A DNA stretch of 64,000 nucleotides from positions 310,001 to 374,000 of the forward strand of contig JADJDJ010000002.1 of NCBI GenBank assembly GCA_016702745.1. The letters are read 5' to 3'. Positions 48,756 to 58,621 of the stretch are shown here, piece after piece; position 1 is the stretch's first letter, and each line of letters starts with the position of its first letter. A program made the translations under genes and the position numbers. The notes below the pieces were generated by a model. That model was not told the origin of the DNA. It saw only the letters and a program-made list of their open reading frames with translations, and did no database searches. The stretch comes from Chitinophagaceae bacterium. Its GTDB lineage: Bacteria > Bacteroidota > Bacteroidia > Chitinophagales > Chitinophagaceae.

Positions 48756-50924
48756 ATGAAATTATTGAAGCAAACCACCCTGATTTTCTGCCTTCTTTTT
48801 GCCTCACTGGCGGTAAAAGCCGATGAAGGGATGTGGCTCCCGCAGCTGCTGGCCAAACTGAACGAAAGGCAAATGAAGTCTATGGGAATGAAGATCAGTG
48901 CTGCCGATATATATAATATTAATAAAGGAAGCCTGAAAGATGCCATTGTCAGTTTTGGTGGTTTCTGTACCGGAGAAGTTATTTCTTCAAAAGGCCTCAT
49001 CTTAACCAATCACCATTGTGGCTTTGACGCGATCCAGAACCATTCTACCCTGGAACGTAATTATATAAGGGATGGATTCTGGGCCCGGAATAACGGAGAG
49101 GAAATACCTAATCCCGGACTCTTTGTGACTTTTATAGTGAGGATTGATGATGTAACAAAAGCAGTATTGAATGGGGTAACAGGTTCCATGGAAGAAAAAG
49201 AAAGACAATCACAGGTTGATAAAAATATCGCAGCTCTCCGGAAAGAAGTGAAGAAAGAAGCGTATCAGGATAGTTATATCCGTCCTTTTTTTGATGGGAA
49301 TCAGTATTTTTTATTTGTGACGGAAACCTATAAGGATGTCAGATTAGTGGGCGCTCCTCCTTCTGCGGTTGGAAATTTTGGAAAGGATACAGATAACTGG
49401 ATGTGGCCCCGTCATACCGGAGATTTTTCCATGTTCAGGATCTATGCCGGAAAGGATAATAAACCGGCCGACTATTCAACAGATAATATTCCCTATACCC
49501 CGAAAAAATCATTATCCATTTCTCTGGATGGCGTTAAAGAAAATGATTTCACCATGGTATTTGGCTTTCCCGGTCGGACCACACAATATCTTCATTCAGC
49601 TGCAGTAGAGCAGATCATGACAGTGAATGACCCGGCTAAAATTGCAATCCGGGAAAAAGCCCTGGCTGTGATTGACGGTTTTATGCGGAAAGATGAACAG
49701 ATAAAAATTCAGTATGCAGCCAAGTATGCCAGTATACAGAACTCTTATAAAAAATGGCAGGGAGAAGTGCTGGGCCTGAGCAGCACGAATGCGGTTGGAA
49801 AAAAGAAAAAACAGGAAGAAGAGTTCCAGGCAAGGGTCAATAAAAACCCCGCCTGGAAAACACAATATGGAACCATTTTGGCCGACCTGGCCGCTGCTTA
49901 TGAGGTATTAAAACCCTATGGATATGCAAGGGATTACTATCTTGAAATCACCAGTAAGGTTGAATTATTAACCGTTGCCGGATGGATGAATTCGCTGGTC
50001 ACGGCCTTTGAAAAAGACGGGGATAAAGGGTATCAGCAAAGATTAAAACAGTCCAAATCTGCACTGGAAGGATTGTTTGATGAATATAATAATAAGGTAG
50101 ACCAGCAGCTTTTCTCCACCCTGATGGAAATGTATTATAAGAATCAGGATGAAAAATATCAGTCGCCCCTGTTTCGTGAAAAAGTGAAAGGAGCGGGAGC
50201 AAATTTCGCCAGTCTTGCAGACAATATATACCAGACCACCCAGCTGGATGAAAAAGAAAAAGCAATGGCTTTGCTGGATAAGCCTGCAGCGGAATTGATC
50301 GCTATTATCAAAGCGGAACCCGTTGTACAATTATACCGGGATATTTCCGGCACTTATTCATCCACGGTTGCCAGCGGTTTGAATGAAGTACAGGCAAGGA
50401 TCAACAAGATGAACCGGACCTATGTACAGGCGCAGATGGATGTATTTAAAGAGAAAACTTTTTATCCTGATGCCAACAGCACACTGCGGGTAACCTATGG
50501 GAATGTAAAAGGGTATAACCCGCGTGATGCAGTCGGATTTGATTATTATACTTATCTCGATGGCGTGATGGAAAAATACAAGCCGGGCGATTATGAGTTT
50601 GATGTTCCCGAAAAACTCAGGGAGCTGAACCGGAAACGGGATTTTGGTCAGTATGGTGCAAATGGTAAGATGCCGGTCTGTTTTATAGCCCGCAATCACA
50701 CCACCGGTGGTAATTCCGGAAGTCCGGCATTAGATGCTTATGGTAACCTGATCGGATTAAATTTTGACCGGGTTTGGGAGGGCACAATGAGTGATATTAA
50801 TTACGACCCTAGTATTTGCAGGAATATCATGGTTGATATCCGATATGTGCTCTTTATCGTTGACAAATTTGCCGGAGCCGGGCACCTGGTTCAGGAAATG
50901 AAGCTGGTGCACCCCAAAAAATAA
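48756..50924 (+). CDS. S46-family dipeptidyl-peptidase, DPP11-like
   Basis: This 722-residue exported serine peptidase has signal peptide MKLLKQTTLIFCLLFASLAV. The catalytic triad is visible: His in TNHHCGFDA (H87), Asp in HTGDFSMFR, Ser654 in GGNSGSPALDAYG. In family S46, Arg at the position of residue 673 (Porphyromonas DPP11) gives preference for Asp/Glu at P1, whereas DPP7 has Gly; here FDRVWEG puts Arg at 672, so an acidic-residue preference is predicted. It releases dipeptides from oligopeptides in the periplasm for amino-acid nutrition. It stands alone beside the candidate origin. Confidence 0.94.
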   Translation: MKLLKQTTLIFCLLFASLAVKADEGMWLPQLLAKLNERQMKSMGMKISAADIYNINKGSLKDAIVSFGGFCTGEVISSKGLILTNHHCGFDAIQNHSTLERNYIRDGFWARNNGEEIPNPGLFVTFIVRIDDVTKAVLNGVTGSMEEKERQSQVDKNIAALRKEVKKEAYQDSYIRPFFDGNQYFLFVTETYKDVRLVGAPPSAVGNFGKDTDNWMWPRHTGDFSMFRIYAGKDNKPADYSTDNIPYTPKKSLSISLDGVKENDFTMVFGFPGRTTQYLHSAAVEQIMTVNDPAKIAIREKALAVIDGFMRKDEQIKIQYAAKYASIQNSYKKWQGEVLGLSSTNAVGKKKKQEEEFQARVNKNPAWKTQYGTILADLAAAYEVLKPYGYARDYYLEITSKVELLTVAGWMNSLVTAFEKDGDKGYQQRLKQSKSALEGLFDEYNNKVDQQLFSTLMEMYYKNQDEKYQSPLFREKVKGAGANFASLADNIYQTTQLDEKEKAMALLDKPAAELIAIIKAEPVVQLYRDISGTYSSTVASGLNEVQARINKMNRTYVQAQMDVFKEKTFYPDANSTLRVTYGNVKGYNPRDAVGFDYYTYLDGVMEKYKPGDYEFDVPEKLRELNRKRDFGQYGANGKMPVCFIARNHTTGGNSGSPALDAYGNLIGLNFDRVWEGTMSDINYDPSICRNIMVDIRYVLFIVDKFAGAGHLVQEMKLVHPKK

Positions 50925-51055
50925 GGGAAAAACGGCTTATTTAATTGGTTATTAATCACTTAGAGACAATTCTATCTGAATAACCCCATTTTCTAAATCC
51001 CAAATAATCAGTAAACTAATTCGGGGACTTACCCACAGTATATCCCCAAAAGCCC

Positions 51056-51063
51056 TAATTTTG
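51056..51063 (+). promoter_or_regulatory. -7 element for the PpiD-like gene
   Basis: TAATTTTG matches TAnnTTTG exactly, with a leader of about 40 bases before ATG 51113. No good -33 TTG is seen. Confidence 0.4.
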
Positions 51064-51112
51064 CCGTCCCTCAAAGAAGGCCTTTGGGGGTTGTAAAACC
51101 CTATTCAATAGT

Positions 51113-53251
51113 ATGTCAATTATTCAATCGATCCGGGACAAGGGCGCCAGAATAACCGTAGTCATCATTGCAATCGCATTGGTTGGTTTTATTCTTACCG
51201 ACTATTTCCAGAGTCAGGGCAGAACAGCGGGTGGCCGTAATTCTGATGCTGTGGGAAAAGTAAATGGCAGAAACATCAGCTTTGCTGATTTTAATGCAAA
51301 GGTTGATCAGGCAGAAGAGTCTTATCGTCAGCAAGGCTATCCTGCTAATGAAGGAAGCACACAAATGGCGATTGACAATACCTGGGAACAGGAAATTGCA
51401 AGGGTGTTGCTGGAAGATGAATTCAGCAAACTTGGTATTGCTGTCAGTAAAAAAGAACTGGGTGATATCCTTTATGGACCCAATGCACCGGCAGATCTGA
51501 AGAGTCAGTTTACTGACCAGACTACCGGACAATACAATCCTGTACAGGCCAAACAACAGATTGATCAGATTCTGAAAAAAGGTACTCCTGAGCAGAAGGC
51601 GTCCTTTAATAATTATATCAACCAGCTGATTCTGCAACGCCAGAATGAAAAATACATGGCGATGGTTTCGAACAGTACCAATGTTCCGCGTTGGTTTGTA
51701 GAAAAACAAAATGCAGACGCCAGTCAGATGGCCCGCGTATCACTGGTTAAAGAATATTATTCTGCGATCCCCGACAGCGCTGTAAAAGTTTCTGATAAAG
51801 AGATTGCTGATTATATCAGCAAAAACAAAAAAGATTTTGAACAAAAAGAAAGCCGGGAGTTCAGCTATGTAACATTCAATGCTTCTCCTGCTGCTGTTGA
51901 CAGTGCCGAAGCGAAGAACAAACTGCTGCAGCTGAAAGCAGCGTTTGACACGGTAAAATCATTCCAGGAGCTGATGTCCATGGAAGGAGCTGATCCAATG
52001 CTGAACTACGAAGGATTCAAAAGTGGTAACAGCTTTGTTTCTGCTTATAAGGATTCAATTTTAAAAACGCCGGTAGGATCTGTGTTTGGTCCCTACCTCG
52101 AGGGTAATGTTTACAAACTGGCTAAAATTGATGCAGCCCGTACGATGCCTGATACTGCAAAGGTTCGTCATATTCTGGTGGCTACCAGCCAAACAGATCC
52201 GCAAAGCGGACAAACCTACCCGGTTCGTGATACCGCAACAGCGTATAAACTGGCAGACAGTCTGCGTCAGGCCATTGCAAGGGGTGCGAATTTTGATTCC
52301 ATTTGTGCTAAGTTTTCTGAAGATCCTGGAAGCAAGGACAAGGGTGGTATTTACGACGATGTGTATTCCGGCCGGATGGTGGGTACATTTAATGATTATA
52401 TCTTCCTGAACCCGGTTGGCAGCAAAGGAATTGTAAAAACTGATTTTGGATATCACTATATAGAAATACTTTCTCAAAAAGGAAGCGGAACCGGATATAA
52501 AATGTCCTTCCTCTCCAGAGAGATTGTTGTGAGCCCCGATACAGATAATAATGCCAATAACCTGGCGAATCTCTTTGCCGGCGATAGTCGTGATATCAAA
52601 TCTTTTGATGAGAACTACGAAAAGACCCTGAAACCCAAAGGTATTATCAAGGGTATTGGCGCTGCAGGACCCAGGGATGGACAAATAACAGGCCTTGGTT
52701 ATTCCAGAGAATTTGTACGCAGTCTTTATGAGGCTAAAAAGGGCCAGGTGATGAAGCCGGTGAAAGTAGGCGATAACTATGTGGTGGCTGTTGTTACGGA
52801 TGTATTGAGTGATGGAACTATGTCTGTAGCAAAAGCAAGACCCACCGCCGAAGCGGTTCTCCGCAATAAAAAGAAAGCAGAGTTACTGAAACAAAAAGTT
52901 GGTAAGGTAAGCACCCTTGAAGCGGCTGCAACAGCGCTTGGAGGAAAACAAATTGAAACGGTTGACAGTATCCGTATATCCGGTAACAATGCCAGCCTTG
53001 GCTATGAGCCAAGGGTTACAGGTGCTATTTTTAACCCTGCTAATAAGGGTAAAGTAGTGGCTGAAGCACTGGAAGGTCAAAGCGGTGTATTTGTGGTGCG
53101 CGTGGACAATGTAACCGCTACGGCAGTAACCGCAGGCAGTGTAGCCGATCAGCGCAAGGCACAGGCCGATCAGAAAAAAGGGCAGGCTAATCCGATCAGT
53201 GCCTTAAAAAATGCGGCTACGATCAAAGATTACAGGGAAAAACATTATTAA
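51113..53251 (+). CDS. PpiD/SurA-like membrane-anchored peptidylprolyl isomerase
   Basis: This 712-residue protein has an N-terminal membrane anchor (ITVVIIAIALVGFILTDYF), a SurA_N-like chaperone region, and a parvulin domain at ~346-460 (VRHILVATSQ, ANFDSICAKFSEDPGSKDKGGIYDD, FGYHYIEILS). A second, more divergent rotamase-like half follows. By analogy with PpiD and SurA it assists folding of secreted and outer-membrane proteins at the inner-membrane periplasmic face. A terminator follows at 53270. Confidence 0.9.
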   Translation: MSIIQSIRDKGARITVVIIAIALVGFILTDYFQSQGRTAGGRNSDAVGKVNGRNISFADFNAKVDQAEESYRQQGYPANEGSTQMAIDNTWEQEIARVLLEDEFSKLGIAVSKKELGDILYGPNAPADLKSQFTDQTTGQYNPVQAKQQIDQILKKGTPEQKASFNNYINQLILQRQNEKYMAMVSNSTNVPRWFVEKQNADASQMARVSLVKEYYSAIPDSAVKVSDKEIADYISKNKKDFEQKESREFSYVTFNASPAAVDSAEAKNKLLQLKAAFDTVKSFQELMSMEGADPMLNYEGFKSGNSFVSAYKDSILKTPVGSVFGPYLEGNVYKLAKIDAARTMPDTAKVRHILVATSQTDPQSGQTYPVRDTATAYKLADSLRQAIARGANFDSICAKFSEDPGSKDKGGIYDDVYSGRMVGTFNDYIFLNPVGSKGIVKTDFGYHYIEILSQKGSGTGYKMSFLSREIVVSPDTDNNANNLANLFAGDSRDIKSFDENYEKTLKPKGIIKGIGAAGPRDGQITGLGYSREFVRSLYEAKKGQVMKPVKVGDNYVVAVVTDVLSDGTMSVAKARPTAEAVLRNKKKAELLKQKVGKVSTLEAAATALGGKQIETVDSIRISGNNASLGYEPRVTGAIFNPANKGKVVAEALEGQSGVFVVRVDNVTATAVTAGSVADQRKAQADQKKGQANPISALKNAATIKDYREKHY

Positions 53252-53269
53252 TCAATAGCATTTTCTTCA

Positions 53270-53306
53270 AAAAATCCCGCCCGGCCCCGGCCAGCGCGGG
53301 ATTTTT
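53270..53306 (+). terminator. Terminator after the PpiD-like gene
   Basis: AAAAATCCCGC and GCGGGATTTTT form an 11-bp stem, followed by GTTTT. It lies ~20 bp after the stop. Confidence 0.75.
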
Positions 53307-53345
53307 GTTTTGCTGATGTCGCAAAAAATCCCGCCCGGCAATTGT

Positions 53346-53353
53346 TAACTTTG
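53346..53353 (+). promoter_or_regulatory. -7 element near the DUF2480 gene start
   Basis: TAACTTTG matches TAnnTTTG exactly and ends six bases before ATG 53360, implying a leaderless transcript. It rejects the upstream start at 53342. Confidence 0.4.
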
Positions 53354-53359
53354 TATAGC

Positions 53360-53869
53360 ATGAGTGAACCCCTGATCAATAAAGTAGCAGAAAGCGGACT
53401 GGTGACGCTGGACCTGGAACAGTATTATCCCAAAGGAGAAACAGCAGTGTTTGATCTGAAGGATTATCTTTTTATGGGAATGATCCTGAAGGAAAAGGAT
53501 TACCGGGAGGGATTGAAAACAACAGACTGGTCGCTTTACAGCGGCAAAAATGTAGCACTGACCTGCAGTGCAGACGCCATCATACCCGTATGGGCCTGGA
53601 TGCTGGCAGCGGCCTACCTGCAGCCGGTAGCGAAAGAGCTGGTGATGGGGGATGAAAAAGAACTCCACAAGCAACTATACCTTAAAAATATCGCAGCTAT
53701 TAATCCGGAGGAATTTGCTGACAAAAGAATGGTGATCAAGGGTTGCGGCGAAACACCCATTGCTGATTTTGTATATATGGAGGTAACGAAAAAACTGTTA
53801 CCGGTGGCCAAAAGCATCATGAATGGAGAGCCCTGCAGTACGGTGCCGGTTTATAAAAAGAAAGCCTGA
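53360..53869 (+). CDS. DUF2480 family protein
   Basis: This 169-residue protein begins MSEPLINKVAESGLVTLDLEQY; NKVAESGL, DLKDYLFMGMILKEKDYRE and VIKGCGETPIADFVYMEVT are hallmarks of DUF2480, a Bacteroidota-restricted family of unknown function. It has no signal peptide, so it is probably cytoplasmic. CDS start is set by the promoter at 53346. It converges on corA with an 11-bp gap. Confidence 0.88.
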   Translation: MSEPLINKVAESGLVTLDLEQYYPKGETAVFDLKDYLFMGMILKEKDYREGLKTTDWSLYSGKNVALTCSADAIIPVWAWMLAAAYLQPVAKELVMGDEKELHKQLYLKNIAAINPEEFADKRMVIKGCGETPIADFVYMEVTKKLLPVAKSIMNGEPCSTVPVYKKKA

Positions 53870-53880
53870 TCCAACCGCCT

Positions 53881-54993
53881 TCAGAACCAGCCTCGTTTTC
53901 GAAACAACCAAAGCATGATCACGGGAATGATCAGCATAAATACGGCAGCCCCCCAGAATCCATAAGGACTATGCAGCCAGGGAATGGCATCAAAGTTCAT
54001 CCCGAATATTCCCCCGATCACGGTGGCAGGCGCCAGTAAACAGGTTACAATCGCCATTACCTTCATCACTTCATTCATTTTGAGATTAACGTTGTTGATA
54101 TGAAGATCCTGCATACTCACCATAACATCTCTATAGTTTTCTACCAGGTCAATGGCTTGTACAATGTGATCATATACGTCCTTATAGTATTTACTGTGCC
54201 GGTCCTCTAATAATACACTTTCACTTCTTAAAAAACCATTGACAACTTCTCTTACAGGACTGAAATTTCGTTTTAACACAATCAATTCTTTCCGGAGGCG
54301 GGTGATATGGGCCAGTGCACGGGGATCGTTTCCTTTCATCACCCCGTCTTCAACTTCTTCAATACGGTCGCTCAGTTTTTCCATCACGACAAAATAATTA
54401 TCCACGATCATGTCCAGCAAAGCATAACAGAGCAGATCGGAGCCGCGTTGCCGCAGTTTGGTATTGGGTATTTTGAGCCGGTCACGAAGCGGGGTAAACA
54501 CATCTCGGTGAGCGTCTTCCTGGAAACTGATTACAACTTCTTTAGCAAGTATGATGCTGATTTGTTCCTGCTCAATAGAATGTTTTTCTTCATTAAAATA
54601 AAGCATATTCAGCAGGCAAAAAATGCTGTTATCGGCTTCATCCAGCTTCGGCCGCTGGTTGATGCTGAGAATATCTTCAATCACCAGAGGGTGGATATCA
54701 AAATGAGAGCAGATAGATTCTACATCTGCTTTGCGGAGCCCGTCTATATTAATCCACGTGGTGCGACCGCTGGTTTTATAATGGAGACAATCCTGAATGG
54801 AATCCAAACGGTTTTCTTCAATCGTTTCGGCATTATAATCGAAAATGGAAACCCTGACTTCTTTGGCTTCCTCCCTTTGAGGAATAACAGTAGGGTTGAC
54901 CGAAAGAATCTCCTTGGTTCTTTTGGTGGCAAACAAGTTGGGCAGGTACAGGTACTTCAGGTATTTATCCGGGCGAAGTTTTTCAAGATTCAT
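53881..54993 (-). CDS. corA: CorA-family magnesium/cobalt transporter
   Basis: This 370-residue protein has a large cytoplasmic alpha/beta-helical part, then two C-terminal membrane helices with the signature GIFGMNFD between them (GMN selectivity loop). HSPYGFW follows the loop. It carries Mg2+ (or Co2+, Ni2+) as a homopentamer in the inner membrane. It stands in a minus-strand series with unrelated genes. Confidence 0.95.
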   Translation of the reverse strand: MNLEKLRPDKYLKYLYLPNLFATKRTKEILSVNPTVIPQREEAKEVRVSIFDYNAETIEENRLDSIQDCLHYKTSGRTTWINIDGLRKADVESICSHFDIHPLVIEDILSINQRPKLDEADNSIFCLLNMLYFNEEKHSIEQEQISIILAKEVVISFQEDAHRDVFTPLRDRLKIPNTKLRQRGSDLLCYALLDMIVDNYFVVMEKLSDRIEEVEDGVMKGNDPRALAHITRLRKELIVLKRNFSPVREVVNGFLRSESVLLEDRHSKYYKDVYDHIVQAIDLVENYRDVMVSMQDLHINNVNLKMNEVMKVMAIVTCLLAPATVIGGIFGMNFDAIPWLHSPYGFWGAAVFMLIIPVIMLWLFRKRGWF

Positions 54994-55012
54994 GACAGTA
55001 AGGTAGGAAAAA

Positions 55013-55738
55013 TCATTGTACTGCGAGACTGTTATAATAAGTAACCAGGCTGATATAATCGCCGGCCGATTTTCCTTTTAGTTTATTAGTGCTGATATAT
55101 TGTTTTAACTGATCTGCTTTTTGGGGGAAAAGTTCGGGAATGGAGTTTAAAGATTTCAAAGGCGTGAATTTGTTATCATGCAGAATAAAATACCGGGTTA
55201 ATGTAGTGATCCTTTGTTCCGAAACGGATGAACCATACGGTTTTACTTCTGTGATTTCTTTTACCGGTTTCCCGAAGAGAATGGCGGATCCTTCAGTCAG
55301 CATCTGATGCCAACCGGCCGTGGCCGCGGTTCCTGTTCCAATAAAAGAATAGTGTACAAAATGATATCTTTTTCCCGATTCGTCTTTCAGCCAGATCTCC
55401 CGGATCCTGGTGGTGGCAATGAGCGGGTTTCCCTTCAGGTCTTTATAGTGCACTTCATCTGTCAGTAAATCGATTTTTAGTTCAATGCTGTCATATCTTT
55501 TACCGCCAGGCAGTACCATAGAACCCAACTGCCAATCTTCATTAAAGAACGGGGAACCCTCTACCACCCGAACATATTTGGCAAAGGAATAAGGCTCACC
55601 TCCCAATACAAAAAATAAGCCACTTAGTGGACTGGTTTCTTCTTTACCCACATCCACCACACGTTGCTGAGCCATTGTCAACGACGATAACAGCATAAAT
55701 GGAGCTATTATCAATGAAAGCTGTCTTAATATTTTCAT
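55013..55738 (-). CDS. Exported protein of unknown function
   Basis: This 241-residue protein has signal peptide MKILRQLSLIIAPFMLLSSLTMA. It is beta-rich (GKRYDSIELKIDLLTDEVHYKDLKG, RIREIWLKDESGKRYHFVHYSF) and ends in a short helical region (YISTNKLKGKSAGDYISLVTYYNSL). I recognise no family. It lies 19 bp upstream of corA on the same strand and could share its transcript. Confidence 0.75.
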   Translation of the reverse strand: MKILRQLSLIIAPFMLLSSLTMAQQRVVDVGKEETSPLSGLFFVLGGEPYSFAKYVRVVEGSPFFNEDWQLGSMVLPGGKRYDSIELKIDLLTDEVHYKDLKGNPLIATTRIREIWLKDESGKRYHFVHYSFIGTGTAATAGWHQMLTEGSAILFGKPVKEITEVKPYGSSVSEQRITTLTRYFILHDNKFTPLKSLNSIPELFPQKADQLKQYISTNKLKGKSAGDYISLVTYYNSLAVQ

Positions 55739-55836
55739 TAACCTAAGTTACTGAATCTGATAAAGGGAGAAAGGGAAAATTTATGAGCCGGAGTACCTTT
55801 ATGTATAATGATTTATTTTCCAGCGTGTATCGCTGA

Positions 55837-56937
55837 TTATAAATGTTTTTTTATCAGCTCTTCATAAAGCCCGGCTGCAGACTCATCGTAATCTGCAAAC
55901 CGACCGATCTCCCTTCCGTTTTTGTCAGTAAATACAATAAAAGGAATACTGGTGAACCGGAAAATATTTTCAATGCGCTCAATCTGATCCTTGTTTACAA
56001 CCAACTGCCGCCAGGGCATTTTTTCTATCTCCAGGGCCTGCTGCCAATTTTCTGTTTGCAGGTCAATGGAAATACTGGTCATACCAAGTCCTTTGCGGAA
56101 ATATTGCTGATATAGTTTTCTGAGTAGTGGAATTTCTTTCCGGCAGGGTGTACACCAGCTGGCCCAGAAGACCAGCATATTTACCCGGGCGGCGGTATCC
56201 AACATTGCTTGTTGATCCCCGCTATTGCTTTTTAATGACAACATGGGATATGTGGAACCCGGTGCTGGTAAAACAGCAAGATATTCCTGCAGCTTTTTTC
56301 CGGGAACGGATACAAGTATCTTTTTGTTGAATAGTGAAAGCAGGGAAACGAGCTCATTTTTCGTATACGTTTCTTTTGATCGCCTGATACTCTCCAATAG
56401 AAAATAAGAAGAAGGATGTTGGGTGATTTCTTTTTGCAGCATCACTCTCTTTTCATTTCTTTTCACGGTATCCCGATCCCCCATCCAGCCGATATCGTTG
56501 AACTGATGACGCATCATCAGCCTGGTTTCGGGACCCGCTTTGAGTTGAAGCGGAAGCCCTCCTTTATTTTCTCCGTTAATCGAAATACTCACCCGCTCCA
56601 GCCAGAATTGATCCCGCATAGCGGGTTGGCCATTGATTTGTAAAAATGGATTTTTGTATTGCAGGCGAACCGGGTGTAAGGAATCTCCATCCGTGAAAAA
56701 ATGGATTGCTGTAGCAAAAGGAACAAAAGCAGAATCTATCGGGATGCGAAAATTAAAATTCCCATTTACTGATTTTGCCGAATCAACCCGTGATTTCCAG
56801 TTTCCTGCCTTTACAAGGTAAACCATGCCATCCGGTACAGCAGTTGCCTTTCCGGAGATCCGGATGTATTTATCCTTGTTCACCTGCGGTTGACAGGCCA
56901 TTACAAGAAAAAGCAGGACTAACGGAAGCTGTTTCAT
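55837..56937 (-). CDS. TlpA-like thioredoxin-fold lipoprotein with DUF4369-like N-terminus
   Basis: From ATG 56937 (366 residues) the signal MKQLPLVLLFLVMAC has lipobox VMA-C; the longer start at 56961 adds eight residues before it. Residues ~20-110 resemble DUF4369 (YIRISGKATAVPDGMVYLV), and the C-terminal half is a TlpA/ResA thioredoxin with LVFWASWCTPCRKEIPLLRKL, an active CxxC. It is probably an envelope thiol-disulfide reductase, for example in cytochrome maturation or oxidative protein repair. Confidence 0.9.
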   Translation of the reverse strand: MKQLPLVLLFLVMACQPQVNKDKYIRISGKATAVPDGMVYLVKAGNWKSRVDSAKSVNGNFNFRIPIDSAFVPFATAIHFFTDGDSLHPVRLQYKNPFLQINGQPAMRDQFWLERVSISINGENKGGLPLQLKAGPETRLMMRHQFNDIGWMGDRDTVKRNEKRVMLQKEITQHPSSYFLLESIRRSKETYTKNELVSLLSLFNKKILVSVPGKKLQEYLAVLPAPGSTYPMLSLKSNSGDQQAMLDTAARVNMLVFWASWCTPCRKEIPLLRKLYQQYFRKGLGMTSISIDLQTENWQQALEIEKMPWRQLVVNKDQIERIENIFRFTSIPFIVFTDKNGREIGRFADYDESAAGLYEELIKKHL

Positions 56938-57001
56938 GAAAAAAAATGTTGAGAGCCACAATTGTAAAGCAAAAGTGCATGTAATGTCCGTATTTCAACA
57001 A

Positions 57002-58075
57002 TCAAAGCTTACCGTACAGTTCTCTGAGTTTTTCGCGGGTCATGATTTTTTCCCAGTCTTTTCCCAATGCATTTTCCCAGAGTGGTTTCATTCCAAGACT
57101 TACATTGATCATTTTATCAAAATCTTCTTCATTGAGGTCTTTGCAAATACCAGCAGGAATATCAATCCCGTTTTTTTCCACCATGTATTTGAATTCTTTT
57201 ACACCGGCCGGATAATATTCTTCCAGGTGATTCATCACGATACAATTACCAATGCCGTGTTTGGTGCCAAGCAGATAACTCAATCCATAACTAACGGCAT
57301 GTGCTACCCCAACCTGACTATAAGCGATGCTCATTCCTCCGGCATAGGAAGCCATCATGAGCTTGTCATCACAGTCCGGAGTCCATTCACCGGCGTTTAC
57401 AAAAATATCCTGGCAAAGTTGCAGGGCTTTCTCACCATAGCTTTTACTGAACTCGTTCAGGTAAGTACCTTCCAGGCTTTCTATGCAATGGATATAACAG
57501 TCCATACCCGTGTAAAAACGCTGGTTGGCCGGTGCATCTTTTGTAAGATCAGGATCGAGTACAATTTGATCGAAAGGGGTAAAATCAGAATTCATCCCCA
57601 GTTTTTTGGTGGGACCAGTAAGTACGGTTGTCCTTGATACTTCTGCACCGGTACCGCTCAGGGTAGGTATACCTGCTTTGTAAACACCGGGGTTTTTGAC
57701 CAGGTCCCAGCCCTGGTAATCTGCAGAAGAACCGGGATTATTCATCATCAGGGAAACAGCTTTTGCCAGGTCCATGGTACTGCCGCCCCCAATTCCGATG
57801 ACACCGCTAATGGTACCAAATTCCTCTTTGAGTGAAGAGGCCAGGCTGTCCACATAACTGGTTTTGGGCTCATGGGTCACATCGGCAAAAATGATCTTAT
57901 CATTTCCCCTCAGTGGAATCTTGCTGATCAGCTCCCGGTTTTCAAAAAAATGATCTACCAAAAAAATCATGGGCCGGCCCTGTTGACGCCGGGGCTGCAA
58001 TATTTCATCAAGTTGGTTAAAGGAGCCGCGGCCATACACTACATAGCCGATCATTTTAAAGTTGCGGAAAGCCAT
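57002..58075 (-). CDS. kdnB: Iron-containing alcohol dehydrogenase, KdnB-like (Kdo 8-oxidase)
   Basis: This 357-residue protein from ATG 58075 has MAFRNFKMIGYVVYGRGSFN and GVIGIGGGSTMDLAKAVSLMM (NAD(P)-binding), PTLSGTGAEVSRT, FYTGMDCYIHCIESLEGT with metal-binding Asp/His, and YSQVGVAHAVSYGLSYLLG. It closely recalls the Shewanella KdnB protein, which oxidises Kdo at C8 before KdnA aminates it to 8-amino-Kdo. The kdsB gene, CMP-Kdo/8-amino-Kdo synthetase, is the next but one gene upstream, supporting the call. No kdnA is adjacent. A substrate other than Kdo cannot be excluded. Confidence 0.78.
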   Translation of the reverse strand: MAFRNFKMIGYVVYGRGSFNQLDEILQPRRQQGRPMIFLVDHFFENRELISKIPLRGNDKIIFADVTHEPKTSYVDSLASSLKEEFGTISGVIGIGGGSTMDLAKAVSLMMNNPGSSADYQGWDLVKNPGVYKAGIPTLSGTGAEVSRTTVLTGPTKKLGMNSDFTPFDQIVLDPDLTKDAPANQRFYTGMDCYIHCIESLEGTYLNEFSKSYGEKALQLCQDIFVNAGEWTPDCDDKLMMASYAGGMSIAYSQVGVAHAVSYGLSYLLGTKHGIGNCIVMNHLEEYYPAGVKEFKYMVEKNGIDIPAGICKDLNEEDFDKMINVSLGMKPLWENALGKDWEKIMTREKLRELYGKL

Positions 58076-58088
58076 ATAAGTTTTTTTT

Positions 58089-58129
58089 ACCACTAAGAGC
58101 ACAAAGAAGAATTCACAAAGGACTCAAAG
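58089..58129. repeat. Flanking repeat, left of the GxxExxY gene
   Basis: ACCACTAAGAGCACAAAGAAG followed by CACAAAGGACTCAAAG. Its complement resembles the copy at 58621-58664, so the gene is bracketed by inverted repeats; a middle copy lies at 58184-58218. Confidence 0.45.
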
Positions 58130-58228
58130 TTAGACTACCTGATGCAATAGAAATTCCCGGATATAATAAATATTTTCTATTCCTCGCAGTGCCCTGTGGG
58201 CAAAGGGCACAAAGAAAAATTCAAAAAA

Positions 58229-58621
58229 CTAAACCACCAGACGCTTAATGCCGTTTTTTAATAAAGTAACATTGAAATTAATCAGCAAGCCCAGGCGGTT
58301 TCCAGACAGTTTTAGATAGGTCAGGACCTGTGCCGTATGTATGTCGGATAAAGCATCTACCGATTTGATTTCAATGACCAGGTTGTTTTCGACTAATATA
58401 TCCAGGCGATAACCGATGTCTAATTTTATTTTATCATAAACCAGTGGCAGCGCTTTTTCCTTTTCTGCAAAATATCCATTGTTGATAATTTCATAAAATA
58501 AGCATTCTTTGTATGATGATTCCAGTAAGCCCGGACCAAGGGCTTTGTGAACTTTAATAGCTAATCCTATAATCTCGTTTGATAAAAGGTTTAAACCCTG
58601 ATCTATTGATGCAAAGCTCAT
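58229..58621 (-). CDS. GxxExxY-family protein
   Basis: This 130-residue protein has AIKVHKALGPGLLESSYKECLFYEI, the GxxExxY signature, then YDKIKLDIGYRLDILVENNLVIEIKS, which has the D-x(n)-E-x-K core of PD-(D/E)XK nucleases. The family is scattered in many bacteria, often as a lone, movable cassette; its function is unproven. It sits between kdnB and kdsB, which usually belong to one pathway, and is framed by inverted repeats, so it looks inserted. Confidence 0.88.
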   Translation of the reverse strand: MSFASIDQGLNLLSNEIIGLAIKVHKALGPGLLESSYKECLFYEIINNGYFAEKEKALPLVYDKIKLDIGYRLDILVENNLVIEIKSVDALSDIHTAQVLTYLKLSGNRLGLLINFNVTLLKNGIKRLVV

